7,054 nt of DNA. It comes from Fidelibacterota bacterium (GTDB lineage: Bacteria; Fidelibacterota; Marinisomatia; Marinisomatales; UBA8229). Positions 1 through 5,633 of the stretch are shown piece by piece. The position numbers and the translations under genes were made by a program. Under the pieces are notes generated by a model. It made no database searches and was not told where the DNA came from. It was given only the letters and a program-made list of their open reading frames with translations. The first letter of the stretch is position 1. Each line of letters starts with the position of its first letter. The DNA is taken from positions 18,966 through 26,019 of the forward strand of contig DPYO01000164.1 in NCBI GenBank assembly GCA_003535775.1, written 5' to 3'.

Positions 1-2
1 TG

Positions 3-482
3 GGAAGTGATATCCGTTACATCCGCAGAGAAATTCCCCAGTGGATATACAGAAATTATTCAGGCCTTTCATTTGAAATTCTAACCCTTTATGGACTCTC
101 GCTCATTTTCTTTATTTCACCTGCATTTATGAAAAATGTACAAAGGAACAAAGGAGGGGCTGAAGATGTTCGTCGATCAAAAAAAGCTTTAAAAACCGCC
201 ATGAGAGCTCTGAATAAAACTCAGGGAGACATTTTTTCACATGCATCCCGAATTCAGTATCGCTATTTGAAAGATAGATTTCTATTATCCACGGATAATC
301 TTGATCCTTTAACTGCGGAATCACTTTTAGCAAATAGTATTCCAGATGGTGAATTGAAAGAACTGATTCATATGTTGAAGATCTGTGATACGGGACAATA
401 TGCCCCCGGGAAAAAAGCGGAAAAAAAGAGCCTCATTACTGATGTAAAATCTCTCTTAAAACGGATTGATGCTCATGTATAA
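3..482 (+). CDS. batD: BatD C-terminal fragment (5' end outside window)
   Basis: The frame is open from the window edge, so only the last 159 residues are seen. The first ATG at 129 is internal, not the start. Visible in order: a short segment beginning GSDIRYIRREIP, typical of the end of the BatD periplasmic region; one transmembrane helix at about residues 24-43 (SFEILTLYGLSLIFFISPAF); then a basic cytoplasmic tail with RRSKKALKTAMRAL and a helical region that includes SRIQYRYLKDRF. This arrangement is typical of BatD ('oxygen tolerance') proteins, which are membrane-anchored partners of the von Willebrand-type BatA/BatB proteins. The following gene is a clear BatE, which supports the call. 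The molecular function of Bat proteins is poorly known; roles in stress and envelope integrity have been proposed. Confidence 0.82.
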   Translation, partial: GSDIRYIRREIPQWIYRNYSGLSFEILTLYGLSLIFFISPAFMKNVQRNKGGAEDVRRSKKALKTAMRALNKTQGDIFSHASRIQYRYLKDRFLLSTDNLDPLTAESLLANSIPDGELKELIHMLKICDTGQYAPGKKAEKKSLITDVKSLLKRIDAHV

Positions 483-1227
483 ATGGATATCGGTATTTAT
501 TATTAGTGTTGTTCTGTTAACAGCACAACAAGCTGAAATAGATTCATTGTTCATGCAGGCAAACCAAGCAATGGATGAACAATCTTATAGACAAGCTGTG
601 ATTAATTATGAAAAGATTTCACAAATGGGGATTGATCATCCGGATCTTTATTATAATCTTGGAAATGCATATTATAGGATGGGTATATATGGTCAAGCGG
701 TTTGGGCATATGAAAAGGGACTCCAATTCACTCCCCGTGATCCAGACCTGAATTTTAATCTTGATTTGACAAACACAAGGGTCCGGGATAGAATTGAAGT
801 GCCGGAAACATTTTTTCTGCTAGAATTTTATCGATCAATAAAAAATATGTTTACTATCCAAGATGCCATTTTTCTAGGAGCACTCTTTCTAGTTATTTCA
901 GCTTTATTATTTGGACTTGAAAAAATGAAATGGTTGAGGATTCCATCTTCATCCCGTATTATTGGCAGTTTCATTATTCTTTCTGTTCTGGTTCATGGAA
1001 TCACATTGGATAAATATTTGGCTTTGTCGGAAGTCCATGAGGGCGTTGTTGTCTTTAGAGAAGTAGAAGCTTTTTCTGCTCCGTTCCGCCGTGAGGATGC
1101 AGTATTATTCAGAATTCATGAGGGTGTTAAACTGGAAATAAAACAGAAGCAACCAGAATGGGTTGAAATTGTATTACTTGATGGAAAAAAAGGCTGGATT
1201 CAATCCAAATCAGTTAGAGAATTATGA
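469..1227 (+). CDS. batE: BatE: TPR and SH3-like membrane protein of the Bat operon
   Basis: About 252 residues. In-frame ATGs at 469 and 475 (plus a TTG at 466) all lie inside the end of batD and none has a good Shine-Dalgarno. I use 469; 475 (MYKWISVF...) is equally plausible. An N-terminal signal or anchor sequence (WISVFIISVVLLTA) is followed by TPR repeats at about residues 20-105, including YYNLGNAYYRMGIYGQAVWA and YEKGLQFTPRDPDLNFNL. Two hydrophobic helices follow at about 136-160 and 165-182. The C-terminal 65 residues form an SH3-like domain ending in the typical WVEIVLLDGKKGWIQ. Signal, TPR, membrane and SH3 in this order, next to batD, is the usual BatE build. It probably acts at the periplasmic face as a scaffold for other Bat proteins. 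The gene overlaps batD by 14 nt and the next gene by 4 nt, so translational coupling is likely. Confidence 0.85.
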   Translation: MLMYKWISVFIISVVLLTAQQAEIDSLFMQANQAMDEQSYRQAVINYEKISQMGIDHPDLYYNLGNAYYRMGIYGQAVWAYEKGLQFTPRDPDLNFNLDLTNTRVRDRIEVPETFFLLEFYRSIKNMFTIQDAIFLGALFLVISALLFGLEKMKWLRIPSSSRIIGSFIILSVLVHGITLDKYLALSEVHEGVVVFREVEAFSAPFRREDAVLFRIHEGVKLEIKQKQPEWVEIVLLDGKKGWIQSKSVREL

Positions 1228-1676
1228 AAATAATAACTGTATTATTATATATTTCTCTCTTGTCTTGTATTGCTTTCAGCCAGGAACAGGATGAATCAAT
1301 TGATCCAAACACCTTAATTGATTATCAGCCAAATTGGCCTATCGTCGTTAATCCGCTTTTAGATAAAGAAAACCCGAAAAATAATAATGAGGAGGCAAGG
1401 GATACTTCGGAGATCATAATAGAAGGATATCGTGTCCAGATTTTGGTTACCCGGAATTCACATAGTGCAGATAGTATCCGTGCGGTTCTTTCTGATAAAA
1501 TTGATGAGGATGTTTATATAACATATGAAGTTCCATATTATAAAATTCGTGTGGGGAATTGCGTTGATCGAAAACAAGCGGAGGAACTTCAGCCGAGATT
1601 GGTGAAACTTGGTTATGCTTCCGCATGGATCATAAGAACCCGCGTGAAGGCTCTTGAACTTATCAGGGAATATTAG
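1224..1676 (+). CDS. Exported SPOR-domain protein
   Basis: 150 residues. The start ATG overlaps the batE stop (ATGA). The N-terminus is a signal sequence, MKIITVLLYISLLSCIAFS. It can be read as a lipoprotein signal with LLSC (Cys15), or as ordinary cleavage after AFS at residue 19. A low-complexity linker rich in Asn, Asp and Glu follows (about 21-65). A SPOR domain then occupies about 67-141: EGYRVQILVTRNSHSADSIR, VPYYKIRVGNCVDRKQAEEL and LGYASAWIIRTRV. SPOR domains bind denuded septal peptidoglycan, so the protein probably sits in the periplasm at division sites. Its role with the Bat proteins is unknown, but the overlap places it in the same transcript. The gene closes that operon; no stem-loop terminator is seen after it, only a T-run just past the stop. 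Confidence 0.8.
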   Translation: MKIITVLLYISLLSCIAFSQEQDESIDPNTLIDYQPNWPIVVNPLLDKENPKNNNEEARDTSEIIIEGYRVQILVTRNSHSADSIRAVLSDKIDEDVYITYEVPYYKIRVGNCVDRKQAEELQPRLVKLGYASAWIIRTRVKALELIREY

Positions 1677-1719
1677 TTTTTTAATCTGGGAATATCTTTT
1701 TTGGGATTTAGATATATTT

Positions 1720-1725
1720 TATATT
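1720..1725 (+). promoter_or_regulatory. Possible -10 box for tRNA-Ala
   Basis: TATATT in an AT-rich stretch, 39 nt before the tRNA. No convincing -35 element lies at 16-18 nt spacing, so this is only a candidate. The 88 nt between the SPOR gene and the tRNA hold nothing else recognisable. Confidence 0.2.
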
Positions 1726-1764
1726 CACGTCCTTATTTTTTACGGACATTAGTTGGTTTTATTT

Positions 1765-1837
1765 GGGGCCATAGCTCAGTTGGGAGAGCGCCTGAATGGC
1801 ATTCAGGAGGTCGTCGGTTCAATCCCGTCTGGCTCCA
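1765..1837 (+). tRNA. tRNA-Ala (anticodon GGC)
   Basis: A complete cloverleaf can be drawn. The acceptor GGGGCCA pairs with TGGCTCC and includes the G3:U70 wobble that is the identity element of tRNA-Ala. The D stem is GCTC/GAGC. The anticodon stem is CCTGA/TCAGG, with loop ATGGCAT and anticodon GGC at 1798-1800. The T loop is TTCAATC and the discriminator base is A. The 3' CCA is not encoded. The T stem (GTCGG/CCGTC) has one U-U mismatch at pair 50:64. Confidence 0.96.
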
Positions 1838-1881
1838 CTGATTTGAATAATAAATGTTAAACCACAATCTAACTTGATAAA

Positions 1882-2463
1882 ATGGAAATAAATCAAGACA
1901 TGGATAAAGAAAATTATTCGTTAGAATCTTCAAAACTGGTAACCAGCAACATTGCTCCTATTTTTCATGTGTTGTCCAATGAGCAGCAAATTCTTCAAAG
2001 AACAGATCAAAAAGCGTTTACCATGCTTTCTATCTTAGGTGTCTTCATGGTGTTCTTTATTGTTCATTTTTTGAAAATCCAATTAGACTGGTTTAAATTT
2101 ATACTGGTTATCATCTATTTTATATCTGCATTTTTTGCAATCATAAACCTTGTTCTTGTTATAGTTCCAAGAATGATTAAAAGTGAACCCCAGGAATTGA
2201 ATCCAACCTATTTTGGTGGTATCAGCCAGTTTGAAAACCAGGAACAATATAGTTCACATTTTCGAGAAGTGTTTTCCAATGACGATAAAACGTTCACACT
2301 GTTTGCAAATCAGGTATTCGCCCTTGGAAAGATCAATGCGTATAAAAATCATGCAATAAAACGATCGATTTTATTTTTCGCAATTGCCATTATTTCAGAA
2401 TTATTTATTATAATTGCTATGGCTTGGGGGCGAGCAGGTCCTTACCTGTTTCCAGGTGGGTAA
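1882..2463 (+). CDS. DUF5706 / Pycsar-effector-type membrane protein
   Basis: 193 residues, beginning 44 nt after tRNA-Ala; a second in-frame ATG at 1900 is possible. Three hydrophobic helices are visible at about 46-64, 71-95 and 160-181. The first is preceded by QRTDQKAFTMLSILG, which matches the 'aDxKAxxLLsxxG' signature of the DUF5706 family. The region NPTYFGGISQFENQEQYSSH, then FANQVFALGKINAYKN before the last helix, also fits that family. PycTM effectors of the antiphage Pycsar system have this domain; there a cyclic pyrimidine mononucleotide (cCMP or cUMP) made by a neighbouring cyclase triggers membrane damage. No cyclase lies in the window, so a defence role is not shown here. The family also includes stand-alone members of unknown role. 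The stop overlaps the next start by 1 nt. Confidence 0.72.
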   Translation: MEINQDMDKENYSLESSKLVTSNIAPIFHVLSNEQQILQRTDQKAFTMLSILGVFMVFFIVHFLKIQLDWFKFILVIIYFISAFFAIINLVLVIVPRMIKSEPQELNPTYFGGISQFENQEQYSSHFREVFSNDDKTFTLFANQVFALGKINAYKNHAIKRSILFFAIAIISELFIIIAMAWGRAGPYLFPGG

Positions 2464-2957
2464 TGCAAAAGTTCGCCATGTGTTTCTCTTTGATATTATT
2501 TTTTGGGTGTATGTCCACCACAACTGCGCCAATTATTGGCCCAGCTGGTCCTGAAGGACCTCCAGGGCAAAATGGAGAATCTGTTCCCAAAGAATTGGTC
2601 TTAGAACTTAAGAATACATTGGAAGAATTAAATAATTCCAAAAAGAGTTTAAGAGAAGAAATCGTTGGAACCGTACATTATATTTTCGGAATTGCTCCTC
2701 CAAGAATCGGATTTTTAAGTTTGACCTCATTTGGGAATCTTTATAAGCTGGAAAATAAAAATCCAATCACAAGGGGAGACTCTTTTCTATTGCTGGGCAG
2801 GATTGATTTAAGAAATGACTTTATTTCGCTTTCGGTACTTCCTGGATCAGATGATATTCAGCAATCTTTTTTAGCAATCACTCAAAATGGAGAATCGTAT
2901 GAGTCAGCTGATCTGAAAAATTGGAGTCAAAAGGAAAGAATTCCTCTAAAACAGTAA
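2463..2957 (+). CDS. Small lipoprotein with collagen-like Gly-X-Y tract
   Basis: I choose the ATG at 2463, which overlaps the upstream TAA (TAATG). It gives 164 residues with a clean signal, MQKFAMCFSLILFFGC. An in-frame ATG at 2424 would put MGASRSLPVSRWV in front of the signal and is unlikely. Cys16 is the probable lipidation site, although the -3/-2 residues (FF) fit the lipobox poorly. Residues 26-38 read GPAGPEGPPGQNG, four Gly-X-Y triplets like a short collagen stretch. A heptad-like helical segment follows at about 43-68 (KELVLELKNTLEELNNSKKS), then a mixed, beta-looking C-terminal half that I cannot assign. A short collagen tract plus coiled coil suggests a trimeric stalk on the cell envelope; this is inference. 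Coupling to the DUF5706 gene suggests joint expression. Confidence 0.7.
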   Translation: MQKFAMCFSLILFFGCMSTTTAPIIGPAGPEGPPGQNGESVPKELVLELKNTLEELNNSKKSLREEIVGTVHYIFGIAPPRIGFLSLTSFGNLYKLENKNPITRGDSFLLLGRIDLRNDFISLSVLPGSDDIQQSFLAITQNGESYESADLKNWSQKERIPLKQ

Positions 2958-2996
2958 TAATCTTCACCAAATTTCACTGTATCATACTATCCAATA

Positions 2997-3332
2997 ATGA
3001 ATCAAGACAAAAAATGCAATGTAGTTTATTCCACAGATCCGAATTTTGAGAATAATTATAATGATATGGATGATCCTGATACGATTGAAACTAATAACCA
3101 GAATGTTCGTATTTGGCTCGATCGCCGAGGCGGAGGGAAGATATTGACTGTGATAAAGGGATTTAATGGACCTGCTTCTGATCTGGAATTACTTGGGAAA
3201 GAGTTAAAGAAACGTTGCGCTGTTGGAGGAACAGTTAAAGATAAAATGATCCAAATTCAAGGGAACCAGAGGGATAAAATCCTCAGGATTTTAACTGAAA
3301 AGGGGATCAAAGCAAAAAAGGCAGGCGGATGA
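2997..3332 (+). CDS. SUI1/YciH-family translation initiation factor-like protein
   Basis: 111 residues. The N-terminal 35 residues are polar and acidic (for example NNYNDMDDPDTIETNNQN) and not conserved-looking. The SUI1 (eIF1-like) domain fills about 36-111: RIWLDRRGGGKILTVIKGF, LGKELKKRCAVGGTVKDKMI, then QIQGNQRDKILRILTEKGIK. These are the hallmark basic loop and GGTVK-QIQG core of bacterial YciH/archaeal aIF1 relatives. Such proteins bind the small ribosomal subunit; in bacteria they are reported to affect start-site fidelity or to inhibit translation under stress. The gene starts 39 nt after the lipoprotein stop and may share its transcript. No clear Shine-Dalgarno precedes the ATG. Confidence 0.88.
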   Translation: MNQDKKCNVVYSTDPNFENNYNDMDDPDTIETNNQNVRIWLDRRGGGKILTVIKGFNGPASDLELLGKELKKRCAVGGTVKDKMIQIQGNQRDKILRILTEKGIKAKKAGG

Positions 3333-3333
3333 G

Positions 3334-3339
3334 TATAAT
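3334..3339 (+). promoter_or_regulatory. Possible -10 box upstream of the selenoprotein operon
   Basis: A perfect TATAAT directly after the SUI1 stop codon, 66 nt before the selenoprotein ATG. The -35 region at 17 nt spacing (AGCAAA) is poor. An alternative pair is TTGATA (3353-3358) with TATTAA (3374-3379) at a short 15-nt spacing. The 73-nt gap is the most likely place for an operon promoter, but neither candidate is strong. Confidence 0.25.
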
Positions 3340-3405
3340 ACGGTTCGAAGTTTTGATAAAGATCACAATACATTATTAATGAAAGGATCCATAAATTACC
3401 CTATT

Positions 3406-4581
3406 ATGAAAACACTTAAAATTAGCATATTCTCAATATTAATCCTTACGGGATTTTCCTGTGCAAAGAAGAACCTTGAGGGTTCTTTATCTTTCATATT
3501 TACATCGAATGTCAGATGTCAACTTGATCCCTGTGGGTGAAAAAAGAATCCCATAGGCGGTCTGCCTAGAAGAATGCAGTACATTGAATCTGTAAAGAAG
3601 GAAGGGAAGAGCCCTGTTATTCTTGATGCAGGAGATGCTCTATTTGAATCATCAAATACAATCATGAAACAAAACCTAGCTTCCTCAAAATTTAAAGCGC
3701 AGTCATTAGTGAAGGGATATGAAGTTATTGGGTATGAAGCGATCAATGTAGGTGCATTTGATCTTGCAGCTGGCTACGAATTTTTAAAAACTGTTTCAGA
3801 TGGCACATCAATTCCATTTTTGTCGGCTAATTTATTTGACAAAAAATCAGGGGAAAGAGTTTTTGATCCATATATTATCGTTGAACGACCTCCTTTCAAA
3901 ATTGGTATAATCGGAGTCACAAATTTGCTTCCTTCAAGTGTAACTGAATTAACCATGAAAAACTACCTGCAGATTGGGAAATCGTTGATAGAAACGCTTA
4001 AGCGAGAAGCAGATATCATTGTAATGCTTGTCAATGCGGATAAAAAAGAAAGGGGAATCATCAAAAAGGAATTTGCAGAGGCAAATTATATCATCTTGAG
4101 CAGGGAAATCCAAAAAACACGCCAAAACCAAGCTCAGGGGACAGGTCCTTTTATTTGCTCGCCAGGGAAGCAGGGTAAATATTTAGCGGTTATAGATTTA
4201 AACATTGTAAACCTGGATTCGCCGTTTGTAGATGTTTCTTATTATAAACAACAGGTAAAAAACACGGAGACACGGATAGAAAGGTACAAAAAAAAGGAAC
4301 CGAAAAAATCATTTGAGGAAATTTATGCCAATCAACCAAATGTTCTTCGAAACATTGATGTGTTAAGAAAACAGAAACAGACAGCTAAGGATCAATTGGA
4401 TAGGGCAATAAATCAAAGTGAATATAAACTTGTGTCTATGAGTAAAAAAATTGGAGATGATTTAGACATGCTGACTTTTGTTGATCGTGTATTCAAGAAA
4501 GAAAACGAAATCAAAGGTATTCCAAATCTACCTCCAGGGAAAAAACTAAAAAGTCCAATCAGATCATTGAAAAATAATTGA
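3406..4581 (+). CDS. Selenocysteine-containing 5'-nucleotidase-like lipoprotein (Sec45 at in-frame TGA)
   Basis: The frame from ATG 3406 to TGA 4579-4581 gives 391 residues if the in-frame TGA at 3538-3540 is read as Sec. The N-terminus (MKTLKISIFSILILTGFSC) is a signal with probable lipid Cys19; an ATG at 3379 in the same frame is less likely. Residues 32-55 read FTSNVRCQLDPCG-U-KKNPIGGLPRR. This aligns with the metallophosphatase motif-I region of UshA-like proteins that carry PCGC. Further family landmarks are LDAGD (73-77), NVGAFDLAAG (114-123), LSANLFD (139-145), KIGIIGVT (165-172) and GKYLAVIDL (257-265). A charged coiled-coil-like region covers about 278-345. Metal ligands are degraded: N35-x-R37 for D-x-H and GAFD for GNHE. 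Calling the gene from the ATG at 3574 would lose residues 1-56. It probably acts as a lipid-anchored redox protein; catalytic activity is unproven. Its stop overlaps the rhodanese start by 4 nt. Confidence 0.85.
3538..3572 (+). promoter_or_regulatory. Bacterial SECIS element (UGA Sec codon plus hairpin)
   Basis: The UGA at 3538-3540 is followed by a hairpin: 5' arm TAGGC (3554-3558), loop GGTCT (3559-3563), 3' arm GCCTA (3564-3568). All five pairs are Watson-Crick. The apical GGU lies at nt 19-21 after the UGA, inside the 16-37 nt range known for bacterial SECIS recognition by SelB. As I recall the E. coli fdhF element, the codons GGT CTG occur at the same two positions (+7 and +8 after Sec), in the same kind of small apical loop. 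The hairpin lies within the coding sequence and specifies IGGLP. Confidence 0.82.
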
Positions 4582-5072
4582 AAAGGATATTTATCCAAAG
4601 TTCGCTGTTTCAAGTTTTATTTTTTTTAATCATTTCTGTTGTAATTGGATTTGGAAATAATTGGCTGAAGAATGATCCAATTCCCCTTTTTGCAGTAAAG
4701 TTAAAAGTTGCCACGACTGATGACCTTTTGTCTGATATTGTAACTGAATCGGTATTAAGAGCCATTGGTTTAGATCAGGCACGGGAATTCCATAACGAGG
4801 ATGTAGTTTTTGTGGATGCACGGGATTTAGAGTATTACGAGAAGGGACATATACCTGGTGCTTGGAATAGCAACAATTTTTTGGAATTATTTTTCAGGTT
4901 GGATTCACTTCAGGGGAAAGATAGAAGTATAGTCACATATTGCGATGGAGATGATTGCGGGTCAAGTGAAGATCTTGCATATGACTTACAGAATGAGGGG
5001 TTCACAAAAATTTTTGTATTTGTCGGTGGATGGTCGGAATGGCAACAAGCTGGCTATTCCATTGAAAAATGA
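4578..5072 (+). CDS. Membrane-anchored rhodanese-like protein
   Basis: 164 residues from a TTG start at 4578 that overlaps the upstream stop (TTGA). The protein has no Met after position 1 and the signal follows directly, so TTG is the only sensible start. An N-terminal anchor or uncleaved signal lies at about 10-25 (LFQVLFFLIISVVIGF). A helical linker precedes a single rhodanese domain (about 65-164): VVFVDARDLEYYEKGHIPGA, then the active-site loop TYCDGDDCGSS and FVFVGGWSEWQQAGY. Cys122 is in the catalytic persulfide position; Cys127 in the same loop makes a CX4C pair. Rhodaneses carry sulfane sulfur or act as thiol relays, and the anchor suggests a periplasmic position. The gene lies between a selenoprotein and a MauE-like protein with 4-nt overlaps on both sides, which points to one shared process. 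The donor and acceptor are unknown. Confidence 0.87.
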   Translation: MKRIFIQSSLFQVLFFLIISVVIGFGNNWLKNDPIPLFAVKLKVATTDDLLSDIVTESVLRAIGLDQAREFHNEDVVFVDARDLEYYEKGHIPGAWNSNNFLELFFRLDSLQGKDRSIVTYCDGDDCGSSEDLAYDLQNEGFTKIFVFVGGWSEWQQAGYSIEK

Positions 5073-5515
5073 GATTTATTACCCAAAGTTCAATTTTTAT
5101 TATTTCATTTAGACTGATAATTGGAGGCATCCTTGTGTTTGCAAGTCTAGATAAAATATCCGCACCTGGAGAATTTGCACGGGATATTGCACATTACCAT
5201 ATTCTTCCACTGGGAACTGAAAATTTGTTAGCGCTTGTTTTACCATGGCTGGAACTAACAGTTGGGATAGGATTAATCCTAGGTGTTTTTATAACTGGTG
5301 CATCAATTTTGTCTATGACAATGATGGGAATGTTTATCATAGCAATTGGTTCCGCAATCTTGCGGGGATATAATATTGAATGTGGCTGTGGATTAAAAGA
5401 GGGGGAGATGGTTGGTGTTGGAAAAATTATTGAAGATTCAATTTATTTTTTACTTGTATGGCTCATTTATAAACGCAGCGGTAATTGGTTTGAAATACTG
5501 CCAAAGGTAGGTTGA
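5069..5515 (+). CDS. MauE/DoxX-family redox-associated membrane protein
   Basis: 148 residues; the ATG overlaps the rhodanese stop (ATGA). Four transmembrane helices are visible at about 10-27, 51-72, 77-99 and 119-135. The first helix ends in the family-typical pattern FASLDKISAPGEFARDIAHY, and the second holds LPWLELTVGIGLILG. Between helices three and four is NIECGCGLKEGEMVGVGK with Cys105 and Cys107, followed by IIEDSIYFLL, as in MauE-type proteins. MauE is needed for methylamine dehydrogenase maturation. Relatives elsewhere are linked to disulfide or sulfur redox and often sit beside thioredoxin-like or rhodanese proteins. Here it could move reducing equivalents across the inner membrane to the rhodanese and the selenoprotein; that is inference from operon position and the Cys pair. 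It is the last gene of the trio. Confidence 0.85.
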   Translation: MRFITQSSIFIISFRLIIGGILVFASLDKISAPGEFARDIAHYHILPLGTENLLALVLPWLELTVGIGLILGVFITGASILSMTMMGMFIIAIGSAILRGYNIECGCGLKEGEMVGVGKIIEDSIYFLLVWLIYKRSGNWFEILPKVG

Positions 5516-5521
5516 CGGAAA

Positions 5522-5527
5522 TATAAT
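5522..5527 (+). promoter_or_regulatory. Probable -10 box for tRNA-Gly
   Basis: A perfect TATAAT, 27 nt before the tRNA start, just after the MauE-like stop. No good -35 lies at 16-18 nt spacing. The tRNA could be transcribed from here or processed from the operon transcript. Confidence 0.4.
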
Positions 5528-5554
5528 AGACTGGTAAATTCTGGTTCAATTTTT

Positions 5555-5626
5555 GCGGGAGTAGCTCAGTGGTAGAGCTCCACGTTGCCAACGTGGTTGT
5601 CGCGAGTTCGACCCTCGTCTCCCGCT
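5555..5626 (+). tRNA. tRNA-Gly (anticodon GCC)
   Basis: Full cloverleaf. The acceptor GCGGGAG pairs perfectly with CTCCCGC. The D stem is GCTC/GAGC. The anticodon stem is CCACG/CGTGG with loop TTGCCAA and anticodon GCC at 5587-5589. The T stem is GCGAG/CTCGT, closing in one G-U pair, with loop TTCGACC. The discriminator base is U, as in bacterial tRNA-Gly. CCA is not encoded. A short T-run follows, and the next gene converges from the other strand, ending 7 nt away. Confidence 0.96.
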
Positions 5627-5633
5627 CATTTTT

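Noticed and set aside
1724..1748. Inverted repeat GTCC...GGAC as a terminator for the Bat operon
   Set aside because: Only four pairs with a long loop, and the T-run is in the loop rather than after the stem.
2424..2462. Upstream ATG extension of the collagen-tract lipoprotein
   Set aside because: It would put 13 residues before the signal peptide and overlap the previous gene by 40 nt; the ATG at 2463 fits better.
2540..2570. GC-rich stem-loop (GGTCC-TGAA-GGACC) as a terminator or regulator
   Set aside because: It lies inside the Gly-Pro codons of the collagen-like tract and has no T-run, so coding composition explains it.
3329..3379. Short 16-codon frame starting in ATGA at the SUI1 stop
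   Set aside because: No recognisable protein features; it overlaps the probable promoter region.
3406..3540. The TGA as a nonsense mutation, sequencing error or pseudogene
   Set aside because: The frame on both sides is intact and motif-rich, with no other lesion. The TGA is at a Cys site, and a well-placed SECIS hairpin follows. An error cannot be fully excluded without reads.
3538..3540. TGA reassigned to Trp or Gly in this genome
   Set aside because: Several neighbouring genes end cleanly at TGA with overlapping starts (batE, SUI1, rhodanese, MauE-like), and Trp is encoded by TGG.
1816..5550. GGTTCAAT repeated near both tRNAs (1816-1823 and 5543-5550) as attachment sites
   Set aside because: Eight bases only, and the first copy is part of the T-arm consensus; too short to support integration.
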